64,000 bases of DNA, taken from positions 310,001 to 374,000 of the forward strand of contig JAPDRO010000028.1 in NCBI GenBank assembly GCA_030247885.1. The letters run 5' to 3'. Position numbers and translations under genes: made by a program. Source of the stretch: Taxawa tesnikishii (nom. ined.). Lineage: Eukaryota > Ascomycota > Dothideomycetes > Dothideales. Each line of letters opens with the position of its first letter. The first letter of the stretch is position 1. The notes beneath the pieces were generated by a model. That model searched no databases. It saw only the letters and a program-made list of their open reading frames with translations, and had not been told where the DNA came from. Shown piece after piece: positions 1 to 12,115 of the stretch.

Positions 1-464
1 AGCTGTTTGAACCCCTATAACCCGACGAGTTTTCAACGAAGTACGCCTGCTCGAAGCCCTTTTCGTTAAGACAACACGTGAGAAACCGTCGACACGATGG
101 TATCCTGCGAGAACAAATGCACCAAAGATTCCCTCTCTTTGCTCTATACTTTTCCGTCCCAATCTTCCTCGGTCATACAACTATCGACCTCACTAGCATG
201 GCATGTTTCAGCCTTGCAGGTCGCCCTCCACGCTTCCCCTCACGATTCGGTTCCGTACGCTCCGTCTGTCATCGCCGCGCTAACCAGTCTTCTCTCTGCA
301 TGCTGTTTCGCGCACATAGACGTTTGCTACCGCCTCACAGAGCTCGAATCTATTTCCGCATCCGGAATCGGGAATTGTGACTTTGCGAGAGGGTGCTGCA
401 AGACATGGTGCTTTTCAGCAGGGGCGGAACAGGGTCATAGCAGACGGTCGGGTTTTATGGCAAG
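1..464. other. Intergenic, no gene recognised
   Basis: Two overlapping open frames on the + strand (from about 78 and 97) have no recognisable domain and look like chance frames. The stretch lies downstream of the minus-strand nucleotidyltransferase and probably holds its 3' flank. Confidence 0.5.
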
Positions 465-3400
465 CTAGCCACCCTTCCTGTCCGCTTCATGAGCAGGTAT
501 CGGCTCGCCGCCAGTCTTCAGCCCACTAGCGTTCTTTGCACCTGCAACGGACTTGCTCTTCTTGTGCCCTTTCCTGGTAGCCTGTTGCCACGGATTTGAC
601 TGGTTGCTGGGCAAGGCTTGTGGCTTGCTATTCTCATGAGTCGCCATACCCGCGGGGTTTATCGACTGGTTCAATGCGGTCGGTCCATCCCTCGCCTTGG
701 AAACCTTATAACCTTGCCTCGATGTGTTGGCATCTTCTGCGAGCTTGCCGTTGGCAATCTGCGCAGCTTTGGCGAGCCCTTGCGGCTGCTGTTTCGGGCT
801 TTCTAGACCCTTGCTCGATGTCGGCGACGGTGTGCGCAGTTCAGCGACGGGCGACAACAGTGGTGCAGAATTCAACGGCGATACCTCAATCAGATGCTCT
901 GAAACGCTGACGGCACTAGGCGCCCGCATGCCGTCGCCATTAGGCGAAAGATTCAGTCTCGGCAAGCCATTGCGGCCACGTGCATTAGGTGAAACGCGCG
1001 GCGAGGGCGCATTTTCCGGATGGAGACTGTACCCATTACCATTCTGCCAGGCTTGCGTAGACTGATGTGGACGGACGGGAGTGCTCTGTGACGCAGCTTC
1101 ATTCGAGTCTCCCTGTCCCGGCCAATGTTGACTGAGCTCTATGTGATGCGTTGTACCATTAGCCAAGATCGGGAAACTCTCCTCAGGCATGTTGCTGTTT
1201 CTGTCGAGGCTTAGAGCGGTAAGATCAGGTTTCACCCCTAAGCCGAGGTTTGAGTTGTTGCTCAGATCTAGGGAGCATTACTCTCAGAAGCGCGTGCACG
1301 TTGACTAAGAGATGAGCCGCCGAGGTTGGACCCGTTGACGATAAGGGGCCCTTGTTCCTCGGGTTCCCTCGTTAGCGGCATGTTTGGCTGTAGGAAAGGC
1401 ATCTGCGGAAGCGGAGCAGATCTCGGGTTTCCAGAGAGGGAAACACTACGTCCGTGGCCCAGTGGCGAAGGCGACCGTGACTGATGCCGTAACCCATTTG
1501 GTAGCAATCTTTCGGGGAAAGCCTCCTAGGCGCTTGCGGTGGCTCCCTATAAGGAGGGGTTTGAGCAATGCCGCCAGGAGGGTACTGCGGCGTCAGTTGC
1601 GGTGATTGGCCCACATAATACCCCACATAATCCTTGGGTATTGCCGACTCGATGCCCGGTTGTTGGGTTGAGTTTGCAGTAGCAGCTATCGAGGCGTTTG
1701 TCCGCATTGGAGAATACATCTGCATGTTACGCTGTGCCAGATAAGGGGTTCCGATAGCTCCAGAAACATCAAAGCCTGGATGAACCATGCCTTGTAGGGT
1801 CAGTGGGTTCGGGAACGACCTTCCCGGCTGTGATTGAGACCTCACGGATGCATTCGAGGATGCCTCCGTAAACGAAGATCTATGCACGCTCCGGCGCAAC
1901 GACGGAACGGACGTAGCTAGTGACGGTGACGAAGGGTTGGTAGCCGTGGCCTCAACAGAACGAGACTGCGAAAGAGGCGACGATGGTGCCGGATACCGCG
2001 CTGGGTAATGGTACAAGTAACCCGGTATTAGCGGCGCTGTATTCGGAGGATTCTCGAGGATCCGCGGACTTGGTAAACTGTTTGCAAAGGGTCTTTGGCG
2101 AGGCGATGCCGTTGGGTCCTGGCTCCGCGCTTGAGCTTGAGCTTGGGCTTGAGCTTGCATTTGAGCAGCCTGCGTCTGTTGCTGCTGAACAAGTTGGTTC
2201 CTCAGCACTTCCTGCTGTGCCTGTAAATACTGATATTGTTTGTACAGTTGGTTGTGCAGCTGATCTTGAGACATGCCGGCTGCTGCCGTACCAAAATAGT
2301 CCGGAAGGTTCATCCCTATCGGAGGGCTATGTAAGAATTGGTACTGCCGCTGGTTGTTGAACTGAGTACCACTCGAAGCCCTGCGATTGTTGTTGTTGTT
2401 ATTCCTATGGTTAGACAGATTCCTCTTTGAGTTGTTGTTCCCTCGGCCTTGCCCTTGACCGGTGTTTCCTTTGCCTGATTGCGACGCACTGCGTACAAGT
2501 ATAGGCTTGGGTTTCGGCACCGGACGCTGGAATAATGGCATTGAAGACTTCTCTTCCGGGGAAACTCATAATGTTCACAACACTCATTCAACTTGCTACC
2601 GTTAGCGATCAAGTCGAATGCCCGCCGGATTTCCTTGTGGATGCCAGAGAATGCATATTCGTCCGCGGAGTTGCCCAGGTTTCTGATAGTGTTGAAGGGC
2701 TCCTCGACGCAAAGTCGACTTCTCGCTTCTTTGTCGTGATAATTGGCGCTGTCCCAACCCTTCTCTTTCCGCGTGAGTAGCCGTCCCTCTTTGACGGAAA
2801 CAACATACTCGCCATAATCCATCTCGTAGCCATAATATCGGAAAAAGTGGAAAAGTAGTTGACCCAGGGATTCCGTGTTGGCTTTGCCAAAATCTTTCAA
2901 GCTCTCCAGATCATCTGCGAAAGGAGACGGTTTCCCGTTGATCGTTGATCTCGGCACGTCTGGTATCTTCTGCAAGGATGGCAATATTGGTGGACTTCTG
3001 AGCTGAAGGAAGTTGATGATCATACATATCCAGGTGTAGGAACTGATAGTCCCGCCAAATGCTGCGTATGTCAGGAGATGGTCGGCATTGGCATTGGCAC
3101 TAAGGCCTTGACTTACCGGCGTCGTTCAGTATCCTTTGCTTTGTCCAGTACTTGATGATTTTTGCGAGCGGCCGTACTCTCTCGTCCATTTGAACATATG
3201 TCTTGATCATCCTCGTGTTCTCCAGCGCCGACGGGTTGTTTACATTCATATCGCACGCGAGCTCCAGCTCTGGATCCCAGATCTTGACAATAGGAACCTT
3301 TGCGGAAGCGCGACAAACCACCTTTTCCATGCCATCTGATACGCGTTAGTTGCCAAAGCGCGACAGGGTTATATTACACGTACGCTTGTGTAGGACGGTG

Positions 3401-4347
3401 GCAAGGCTGTGCATCGACTCAAGAGCCCTGAACGGCGTCGTGATACACACGTCAACTGCGTGGCATTTAGTAGGGGGACTGCGACACAGAAGCACGAGTA
3501 ACCAACCATCTGAATCAGTGGAGCTGAGCAGATTCCCGGAAGATCCAAAAACGTTAACCTTGATGTCGTTGCCGGGCCATTCCTCGTTTAGGATGTTTTC
3601 CAGCTTCTCCACAAGCTTAACCCTGCGCTCTTCACTCTCTTCGGACGGTAATAACCGGTCGTACAATTCCCGCATGTCTCCGCTAAGCCTGTCATCTTCA
3701 TTCGGCTCGAGAGCCTTCTTTGGCTCTGTCTCTGGCGCCGGTAAGGGATCGCTCCCGCCCTCGGTGTATGGTATCCGCCTTTTCCTGAACTCTGCACCCG
3801 ACTCAAACCTACACACTCCAGGACCGGGTCCGCCTCTTGACACAGGTTGCGTTCCTATTGCCTCTGAAGCCACTGAGCGGGGAGACTGTGAACCAAGTCC
3901 TCTGCTAGGCGACGGTGATCTGGAGGGAAAGCGTATGTCCCTAGGATGCTGAAGTGGCGTGGAAGGAACAGAACTGGAATGTTGTGACATGATTTGTGGA
4001 CGTCCAGGTCTCTGACCGAACCTCTCCAACCCCGCTGCTGCCATTCTCGTAGTGAGCTCTTCCGTCAAGGATGAGTTCCCGCACTGTTGCAATTTCGGAT
4101 CGCTATCATGCTCATGTGGTACCGCAGCCTGCTGCTGGTGCCGGGAGGGTCGTGAAACGAAGATCACTTTGCAGAATCCCTTTGGTGACGTCCGGTCGCA
4201 AATGTCCCTGCTTTCAGATATTTCCAAATCGTCTCTTTCAGGAGTTGTGGCGGTCACTCCTGGTGTAATCCAGCGGATCCCCAAATTATGACCCTGTAGG
4301 AAGGCGCTCGTGCACACTGTCCGGAGCGGTAGCCTTTGTTTCTGCAA
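465..4347 (-). CDS. Cid1-type poly(A)/poly(U) polymerase (PAP-associated domain)
   Basis: Non-canonical nucleotidyltransferase of the Cid1/TUTase family, which adds A or U residues to RNA 3' ends. The model has four exons: from the start to 3507, then 3455-3384, 3335-3117 and 3061-465. The catalytic palm carries the G-S motif (VFGSSGN) and, across the first intron, the DVDVCI aspartates. The central domain has KIIKYWTKQR, and the PAP-associated domain has LLFHFFRYYGYEMDY. The N-terminal tail is Ser/Pro-rich; the C-terminal tail is long, with Asn and Gln tracts (poly-N near 2390, Gln/Ala near 2130). The start is uncertain: the open frame reaches 4347, and a Met at 4044 is equally possible. Three frame breaks in the last exon lie at G runs (2558-2561, 1514-1517, 1271-1273); each closes with one added base, and reading then continues in a coding-like sequence. 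I treat these as sequence errors. The exact RNA substrate cannot be told from sequence. Confidence 0.88.
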
Positions 4348-5815
4348 CGGTTTCTAGCGTAAATCCAATACAATGTAGGGTACGCGGCGGAGGCGTTCTG
4401 CGGGCGAATGTATTCGCTATTTGCTGACAAAGTCAAAAGTCACACGGTGTGATGAGCTCTTTGAGGAAGGCGCAAGCTCGAGTGAGGTTGTTTGTGAGAG
4501 GGTGAAGCGGCAGTCGTGTGAAAGACACGGCACGCCCCTGGTAATGGGAAGTGTAGGTACTCGGCTGGATTTGGCGACCGGATAATCCAGGGCTGAATCC
4601 GTGTGGTGCAGGGTACCGATGGATTCGGACGCCGAACAACGCTGTGAGGGTGACGGGGAGATGAATGGATGTGCAGGCGCAGTGAGCAGAGGTTCTTTTT
4701 GGTGAACGCAGTTTGTCTGAAACGCGGTGGGCTGCAAGATTCCTGGATACTTCAATTCAGTGCATGACCTATGCGGTCCGCGCCAAGCTCGGAGTTCTAA
4801 GGCGTCTTCCGTTTTGGGCTTGATGGAGACCCTTGTTTGCAGCTACTTTGCCTTTCAGACTCCCTCTACAAGACGACGGGTTAGAAACCCTTCCAAGACA
4901 TGCACGTAAAGAACGAACGCAGTCGTGTCATAACACTATCCATGTAGAGCAGCACTAACACACCGTCCGAATACGATCACGAAACGGACACGGTCACTTT
5001 ACTATGTATTATTCTCCGGCGCTTACGGGTCACATACTTGCGACATCGGTACTTAGATGCATCTGACTGGGCGAACCTCGTGTCAGACTTCCAACCCTTT
5101 GGTGGACGCAAAAGGCGACGACTAGGCCAGTTGAGGAGCTTACCGCATGGGTGGAATATCGACTAGCCCGGCCACTTTGAAAACACCTTGTCATGCAATC
5201 AAGCCTTTAAGCCCCTGCACAGTCAGGCTGCATCCTGCTGTTAGTGTCAGAGGCATTCGTGTCTGTACACTTGAGCTGAAAGTCCCCTGCTGCGCCTCCA
5301 GCTGAGGCTGGATTGTTGTGACAATTCCCTAGACGACCAAGAACCTTATCAAACTGACAAATCGGTCTTACTTCGACAGTGTTGTCGAGATGCAACCTCT
5401 GGGGCGCGTCGACGTTCTCCCAAAAAGACGAGTAATTCCAGCAAGCTCAGGCTGGTATTGCGGTCTCACCAGGACATTGACAGAGACAAAAACTGGACAT
5501 CCTTGGTCCCAATCAGGCCATCTGGATTCCGGCCTGTATCGCCGCTCCGAAATTCAGGGAGCTAGTTGCTCTTAGCGCGGACCGCAATGCTTCAAATGAC
5601 GCGACCAGAGCATAAGGAACTTATGTCGCACCCTCCCCAGTTATGCGAGAAACGCCTGAACAAAAACGAAGCAGCAGCTGAAATGGAATCCGTACCATAA
5701 GGCCATATTTCCTGCCTGGCTCAGTTGTAGCAGCAGCACGACCAGTTGAGTTACCCGGTTAGCATGTTCCATCGCAGCGGTATTTGCCCCATCCGGTGTT
5801 CTCGCCGCCTCCAAC
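4348..5815. other. Intergenic, promoter side of the nucleotidyltransferase gene
   Basis: No domain, tRNA or clear repeat seen. Short frames here (for example 4417-4755 on the minus strand) have no family features. The stretch must contain the promoter and 5' UTR of the minus-strand nucleotidyltransferase, and the 3' end of the isochorismatase-like gene to its right. Confidence 0.45.
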
Positions 5816-6554
5816 TTACAACGAACACAACGCCTGCAACCCCTCCCTCGTCTTCCCACTATACTCCTTCACCAACCCCGCCATCTGTTTAAACTCCCCA
5901 ATGCCCGCATCTCCCATACACTCGTACAACCAACTCTCACTCGTCGTCACCACCGCTCCCTCCGCCCTCAACCTGGCCAACGCAACCGGCACCTCCTCCT
6001 TGTTACAACTACTGACCCCGTCCGCCAACACATAGACCTTATGTCCCTCCCTCAGCAAATCCAAACTCGTCTGTGTGACACAGATATGGCTCTCAATGCC
6101 CACGATAACGCACTCTCTCTTCTCCGGTCCCAGTTTGTGGAACGCGTCCCGCACTTCGGGGACGAACATGCTGAAGGCGGATTTATCGGCGTGAGCGTGC
6201 GTCTTAATGCCTCCCTCGACGTCTAGGTTTAGTTCCGCGCACGTCTCGCCTAGTTTTGTGCGTAGCTGCGTGGTTGCGAAGACGGGAATCTCGAGGATTT
6301 GGGAGGCGCGGAGCATCTTCTGCGTCGTCGTGATCACTTTGGCATATTCATGGATCGCGGGGCGGAATTTCTCCTGCAGATCGCATATACTAGACAAACG
6401 CGGCGTAAGCGTATGCGTTCTGGATAGTTCTGAGGTATGGAGAACAGAAGGGCGCATACAAAAGAGCAGGACGCGCTGTTTGATGGCTCCGTCAGTCCGG
6501 TAATGTATAGTTGGCGATGGATGCTGTACTTAATCGGCGCGTTACTTGGGCCAT
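5816..6554 (-). CDS. Isochorismatase-family cysteine hydrolase
   Basis: Small cysteine hydrolase of the isochorismatase fold (ISOC2/YcaC-like); the substrate is unknown. The catalytic triad of the family is visible: Asp in CDLQEKF, Lys in the ADKSAFSMF segment, and Cys in GIESHICVTQ. Proposed exons are 6554-6546 (ATG GCC CAA), 6475-6460 and 6389-5816, all with GT-AG borders. They total 599 nt. Adding one T to the T run next to the second donor (6460-6463) gives exactly 200 codons and joins the strands as RVLLFF-ICDLQEKF. So either the exon 2 border is wrong or one base is missing. The mature length of about 199 residues is normal for the family. Confidence 0.82.
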
Positions 6555-7201
6555 GGTGAGCTGGACGAGCCGTGTTCGATTTGGGGTTCGCCGGAAGATG
6601 CAACTGCTACCACGAATAGATTTTTGTGTTCAGAGGAGGATAGGGTAAATACATATGCAGGTCTTCGGATGTTGCAGGAGAGCCGGACTCTTCTGCCCTC
6701 CATCCCTCCATGACCCCGCGATCTGTCGGTCGTTCGGAGATCTTGCTGGGCTTGGCAACGACTCTCTGGCCAGGCTCTGTCTGAATTAAGCATTCGGGTG
6801 GGCCCATGGCGTAACCGTTAGAATGCTCATGTTAGTGAGTTGCTCTTCACGAAAGGTGGTTACTGTTACACTTTGGTCGTTTTCGATTACCAAGCGCGGA
6901 GGTCCAACCGAATGTCTTAAGGGTAGGGGATACACATGGGAGACCACGTCCAGGACTCGAGCACAGGCATTGGAACTCTACGAGTGCAAAGCAACACTTT
7001 CGCGTTGACAATGTATACGGTTTGGGGGAAAGATTAATCAATGCATGATGTTGGGCCAAAGAATTGATCGTCCAGGTATCTCTCAGGATCGTAAATGAAT
7101 AAAGGAACCTCGTGAAAGAATCTCAAAGGCTGCCAGCACCTTCCCCGCCATGTCAAAGCAAAACTACATGCACTCCAGAGCCGGAGATGTGAAGTGCAGG
7201 C
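6555..7201. other. Intergenic between hydrolase start and calmodulin 3' end
   Basis: No coding signal beyond short random frames. It contains the promoter of the minus-strand isochorismatase-like gene and the 3' UTR of calmodulin. Confidence 0.4.
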
Positions 7202-8098
7202 TTATTTTTGCATCATGAGCTGAACGAACTCGTTATCTGTAAAGGTGTGTCAGCGCTGATGCTGAACACAGGCTTGTTCAGGCCATCGTCACTCACAGTC
7301 AATCCTTCCGTCACCATCCTGGTCAGCCTCTCTGATCATCTCGTCAACTTCGTCGTCAGTGAGCTTCTCCCCGATAGAGGTCATAACGTGGCGCAGCTCC
7401 GCAGCGGAGATGAAACCGTTGTTGTCGCGGTCGAAGACCTTGAAAGCTTCCCGAATTTCCTCTTCGGAGTCGGTGTCCTTCATCTTCCGAGCCATCATGG
7501 TCAAGAACTCTGTGTACCCAAATCAATCAATCAATCGTGTCCTTCGTGGTCTTGCGGGAGTGCCAAAGCGACCAACCTGGGAAATCGATGGTGCCGTTGT
7601 TGTCAGCATCCACCTCGTTGATCATATCTTGCAGCTCTGACTCGGAAGGGTTCTGGCCCAGAGAGCGCATTACAGTGCCCAATTCCTTGGTGGTGATCTG
7701 GCCTGAACGCACGATTTGTTAGTATGTTGTATTCCAGAAAGCGCAGTAAGCGAGCCAAGTCGCATTGACCCGTGCAAAGAGCGTGTTTGTGGCCAACGAA
7801 TAGAGAAGTGGTACACAGGGAGACGTCGCATATCAAAGGGGTCAATAGACGTACCATCGCCGTCCTTGTCCTATACACCGTGTTAACGCTGCTAACCACC
7901 AAGCGAAAGGAACACCACTGTTGCCATGCTGCTGGTAATAAACTTACGAAGAGAGAAAATGCCTCCTTGAACTCAGAGACTTGCTCCTCGGTGAGAGAGT
8001 CCGCCTGGATGGAGCGTCAGCTGAGACCGCCTTTATTGTTTCCAAGGGCTTCTGAGACCCCGGCGGGGTAGCCCTGTCTGGAGGGGTTGGCATACCAT
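7202..8098 (-). CDS. Calmodulin
   Basis: Calcium-binding regulator with four EF hands. Exons: 8098-8096 (the start codon alone), 8004-7948, 7870-7855 (16 nt), 7702-7577, 7509-7297 and 7236-7202. These sum to 450 nt, exactly 149 residues plus stop, the standard calmodulin length. EF-hand loops read [36 protein letters not shown] and [12 protein letters not shown], and the C-terminus is FVQLMMQK. All introns are GT-AG. An intron directly after the ATG is a known arrangement in fungal calmodulin genes. The gene is divergently arranged with the syntaxin gene, sharing a promoter region of about 440 bp. Confidence 0.98.
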
Positions 8099-8540
8099 TG
8101 TCGCTGGTGATGTGGATTTTGTAGGATAAGAGCGAGACTGGTATGATGTGTCCGGTGCAAATGTCGCGCGTAGCTGTAGTGAGGTGTACTGCACTTGTAT
8201 GCGGTGTGGTGTTGTCGAGATGTGAGGATGTTGACGCCTTGGGAGAGAAAGTGGGCTCGACCTTTCAGGGTTCACCGGCTGCTAACAAGGCAACTTGATG
8301 GGCGCGCGCCTTCGTCAGCCCAATCATCACCTGTCCTTCGCTTGCATGAGTCTCGCTTGCAAAAGACTACGTAGCATCGTGGTTGGCGCACTCACCCCCA
8401 GCTGGCTTGTGATGACAGCAGATAGCAACAGCAACGGAACATATACAGGAGTTGTGACTGAGCATGTGCGTGCGCGTGTGAGTTTGCAGCGACGGCGATG
8501 TTTAGTCTGAGCTGCTCTACATACGTCTCTGTAGCGCGCC
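8099..8540. promoter_or_regulatory. Divergent promoter region, calmodulin / syntaxin
   Basis: The 442-bp gap between the divergent ATGs of calmodulin (-) and the SNARE gene (+) must hold both promoters and 5' UTRs. I see no clear TATA box or other named element; this is an inference from gene orientation. Confidence 0.5.
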
Positions 8541-9832
8541 ATGACAACGCGCGATAGAACCAACCTGTCAGTTTGCAGCAACACGCTCCTTCTACGTACT
8601 GTAGCTAACACTCTGTGTACAGCTTCATCTCCTATCGCCAATCATACTCCCACCATCCCGCCAAGCGTACACGGTTCTCTGGTCCCTCATCGGGCAGCTT
8701 CACCGACAATGGCTCCGCTTCCGAGGAGCGCCGCGGTCTTATGTCCGCTGGCGCATTCGAAGACGCAGGGGATGCGGTCATTGAGATGGACCTCCTGCCT
8801 CCACGCTGGCTAGACATCCAGGACGAAGTGTCAGAGCGGCTTGACACGATCACGAAGCAGATGAAACGGCTTGAGCAGCTGCATCAGAAGCATGTTCTTC
8901 CTGGATTCGATGACGAGGAGGTTAAGAAGAAAGAGGAACGAGAGATTGAGACCATGACACAAGAGATCACGCGCGGATTCCAGAGCTGTCAGAAGAGTAT
9001 ACGGCGGATCGAGAGTATGGTCAAGCAATCGCAGCAGCAGGGGAATATCAGCAGAGGAGAGGAGACCATGGCCAAGAACTTGAAGATATCGCTTGCGGCT
9101 AGGGTCGGGGACGTGAGCACGCTGTTCCGCAAGAAGCAGGCAGCATACCTCAAGAGTACGCGATGCGGAACCTACGAACACACCGAAAAAGCCGTCCACT
9201 AAAAGTTAGCAGAACTCCGTTCACTGGGCGGCATCTCATCGCCCTTCGACCGCTCCTCGACACCCATCGCACAGAACCCCTACACAGACCCGTCACTGAT
9301 GGACTCGGAATCGGACCGCACGGCCGCGCAATCGACGCTCCTGCAGACGAAGCAGAAGCAACGCAGCACGGGACTACACGACACGACCATCGCGCAGCGC
9401 GAACGCGAGATCGAAGACATCGCACAAGGCATCATCGACTTATCCAACATCTTCCAGGAATTGCAGACGATGGTTATCGACCAGGGCAGCATGCTAGATC
9501 GTATCGACTACAACGTCGAGCGCATGGCCACAGACGTGAAAGCCGCAGATAAAGAATTGACGATTGCGACGGGCTATCAGAAGAAAACGACCAAGAGGAA
9601 GATTATCCTACTGCTGATCCTGTTGGTTGTTGGAATGTTTATCCTGCTCTTGGTTAAGCCAAAGAGGAGGTCGCAGCAGGAAGTTGCGCCCGCACCTGTC
9701 GCGCCAGTCGAGCCGCCGCCCGTGCCGCCTGTACGCATGAAAAGGGTTGATGAAAGTTCGTGTGGGATATTGGACTGGAGGAGACGGAGATGGCGTGGTA
9801 TGTCTTTTGATGTGATTCGGTTTAAACTGTAG
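8541..9832 (+). CDS. t-SNARE, syntaxin-16/Tlg2 family
   Basis: Tail-anchored SNARE of the trans-Golgi/endosome route. Exons 8541-8566, 8623-9155 and 9213-9832 total 1179 nt (392 residues). The start MTTRDRTNLFISYRQSY matches the conserved Tlg2 opening, followed by a three-helix Habc region with heptad repeats. The SNARE helix runs from REIEDIAQGI through the zero-layer Gln in FQELQTMVIDQGSMLDRIDYNVE. A single transmembrane helix follows (IILLLILLVVGMFILLLV), then an unusually long Pro/Arg-rich tail of about 50 residues, which extends beyond the membrane anchor where most SNAREs end. The tail may reflect an unrecognised 3' intron or error. Donor and acceptor choices were set by frame. Confidence 0.92.
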
Positions 9833-9979
9833 GCTCATTGATTGTGTTTCATTACGCCATCATGTATTTTAGACAAGCGAGGTCTCCGGTCTGCATGCTC
9901 CGAATCTCTTCCTCAACCAGTTGCTGTCGCTGCCGAATATCGTCCTCCAAAGGCTGGTATACCCGGAGGCCGTCTCCGC

Positions 9980-11301
9980 TCACGCCTGCTTCACAAAGTC
10001 ATCCGCGTTGTTTACGCACTGCCTCGCCATCTCCGTCTGCTCGTCCGTTTGACACACGAGAACCTTGTGCTTCGCGCCCTCTTTGGTGATATCCGACACC
10101 TCCAGATCATCCGGTTTCGGGTTCTTCCTCTCATCAATCTCGAAGCCCAAACATTTGACTCTCTCCCCAATACACTTCCTCAACTGGCTTCCCTTCTCAC
10201 CAATGCCACCCGCAAACACCAACGCATCCACCTGTCCACACAGTTTCACATAATAACTGCCGACGAAGCCGAGAATATGGTCTGCGAACAACTCGAACGC
10301 GAGCTTGCAGTCTTCGTCACCCTCCTCAGCCTTCTGACTGATGACGCCAAAGTCCGTGGTTCCCGTCAGCGCCTTCCACCCGCTCTCTTTGTTCAGGATC
10401 TGCTCTGCTTCAGTGATGTGCAGGTCCTTGCTGCTCTGCCGCGACGGCTTCCCGGCGTCGTGGGTGAAGTGGAATATCAAACTGGGATCCACGCTCCCCG
10501 ATCTCGTAGCGCCCGGCAATCCCGCTAAGGGCGTGAGGCCCATTGACGTGTCCAAGGATTCGCCGGACTGGATGCAGCAGGCGGAGGCGCCGGAGCCGAG
10601 GTGCAAGGCGATGATGTTCAGGGAAGAGGGTTCTTTGGAAAGGGATTTTGCGACTGCGCGCGTGATGAAGGAGTACGAGAGGCCGTGAAACCCGTATTTG
10701 CGCAGCTTGTTGCGCTTTGCGACGTCTTGGTTCACGGCATAGGTGCGGATGTGTGGTGGAATTGTGGCATGGAACGCGGAGTCGAAGAAGGCGATGTTGG
10801 TCACTTTTGGTAGGACTTCGTGCACTGCGTGAACGATTGCGAGGGCGCCGGCATTGTGCCTGTTCGAGAAGGGTTGTCAGGATGTGACGAGGGTTTGGGA
10901 GGATGTGCTACTAACAATGGTGCCAGATCGGACAGCGCCTCTATGTGGTGATATGTGTCCCTGTCGAGCCTCACAGGTTTGTCGTAGTCCCCTCCATGCA
11001 CAATCCTGTGGCATGCAAATTCGACATCGTCCTTGTGCTTGAGCTCGGAGATGCCCTCGTCGTTGATCAAATGGTCGAGGATATGCTGGAATGCATCTGT
11101 TTGCGTCGAGATGCCTTCCAGCTTCTTGCCTCTGATGTGCACGTCTCCACGATCATACTTCAACGTTGCTGGAGGCGCCGTCAGGCCTGATACCTCGACT
11201 ACTGCGAGACCCTCGGGCTCGACATCTTTGGAGGTGCCTTTGTATACTGAGACTTTGACGGACGAGGATCCAGCATTGATGGAGAGGATGAGGCGAGCCA
11301 T
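9980..11301 (-). CDS. Acetate kinase
   Basis: Converts acetate and ATP to acetyl phosphate and ADP (AckA family, ASKHA fold); in fungi it is thought to pair with phosphoketolase. Exons 11301-10916 and 10859-9980 total 1266 nt, 421 residues, a normal length. Visible family motifs: the N-terminal phosphate loop LILSINAGSSSVK, the FDSAFHATIP segment, RKYGFHGLSY, the LGSGAS phosphate-binding loop, and FAGGIGEKG. No frame break. A long antisense open frame on the + strand (9842-10528) is a shadow of this gene. Confidence 0.97.
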
Positions 11302-11589
11302 ACTGAAGAGTCGTTGTGGAAGGAAAACCAAGTGGTCTTACTCTACCTGCGAGGTTCCTTCCAGCTGCTGCGATATATTCCTTGCGCTGCTTCATATCAC
11401 AATTGACAGTGACATGTGATTGACGTGACGTCGATCCGCTCTGCCCCGCCGGTTGGTTGGCGAGACCAGGAGCACGTCCGGCCACATCCGAACCATCGTC
11501 ACCACCAACACCCCGCCATCTCTCCTGCACACAACAACAAGTGAGCGCCAGATCCTATTGACCTCAGACTTATATCGCAGGTTACTGAC

Positions 11590-12067
11590 CTTCTCCAGGT
11601 CTTTGTCGGAAAGCTAGGGAATGCGTACTTCTACGGCGGCACCGGAGCTGGGCAGACAGACATCCTCTACGGTTTTGGCACTACCTGGCTGTCGTCGACC
11701 GAACTCGTTCTTCCCAACTGTGGCGGCGGAATCACCGCTTAGATAGATACCAGCACTACTTTGGAGAACAAACGTGGCGTTCATGTCTATCAATCTTCAC
11801 AGGAATATCTTCGCGCATACGTGCGAAGACGGCAGTAATTGTCTTGCGAGCTATCTCTTCTAGAACCCGCTTGTCAACCAGACGTTGCATGGAGACTATG
11901 AGAACTATGGCCCTGAATACAACGTCTCAGCAAGATTGGCCGGTGGATTTGATCGCATCTTGACGGCTGCGGAGTATCAGCCATACAGCTCTCCGGAAAA
12001 GATTTTCATGGCGCCGAGTAGGGCACCTGGTAGTGTTGCTTGGATTGATACGAATCCTGAAGGTTGA
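11590..12067 (+). pseudogene. Pectinesterase (CE8) relic
   Basis: Fragments of a fungal pectin methylesterase. About 11600-11740 reads YFYGGTGAG...DILYGFGTTWL...CGGGITA, matching the family pattern around the catalytic Asp in (V/F)DxIYGFGT and the following CGGGITA. Another frame continues with ENKRGVHVYQSSQ, and 11885-12067 reads GDYENYGPEYN...YSSPEKIF...WIDTNPEG, the usual C-terminal region. Between them are stops and frame changes, and the N-terminal half (signal peptide and first beta-helix rungs) is missing: the sequence upstream is the acetate kinase promoter. So it is a 5'-truncated, decayed plant-cell-wall enzyme gene. Identification rests on remembered family patterns. Confidence 0.6.
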
Positions 12068-12115
12068 GACCAAGAGATGTATCATACACGAAGACGTTGA
12101 ATTGGGCCAAGCTGT

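Noticed and set aside
9842-10528. 228-residue plus-strand frame
   Set aside because: It is antisense to the acetate kinase gene, whose motifs are unambiguous.
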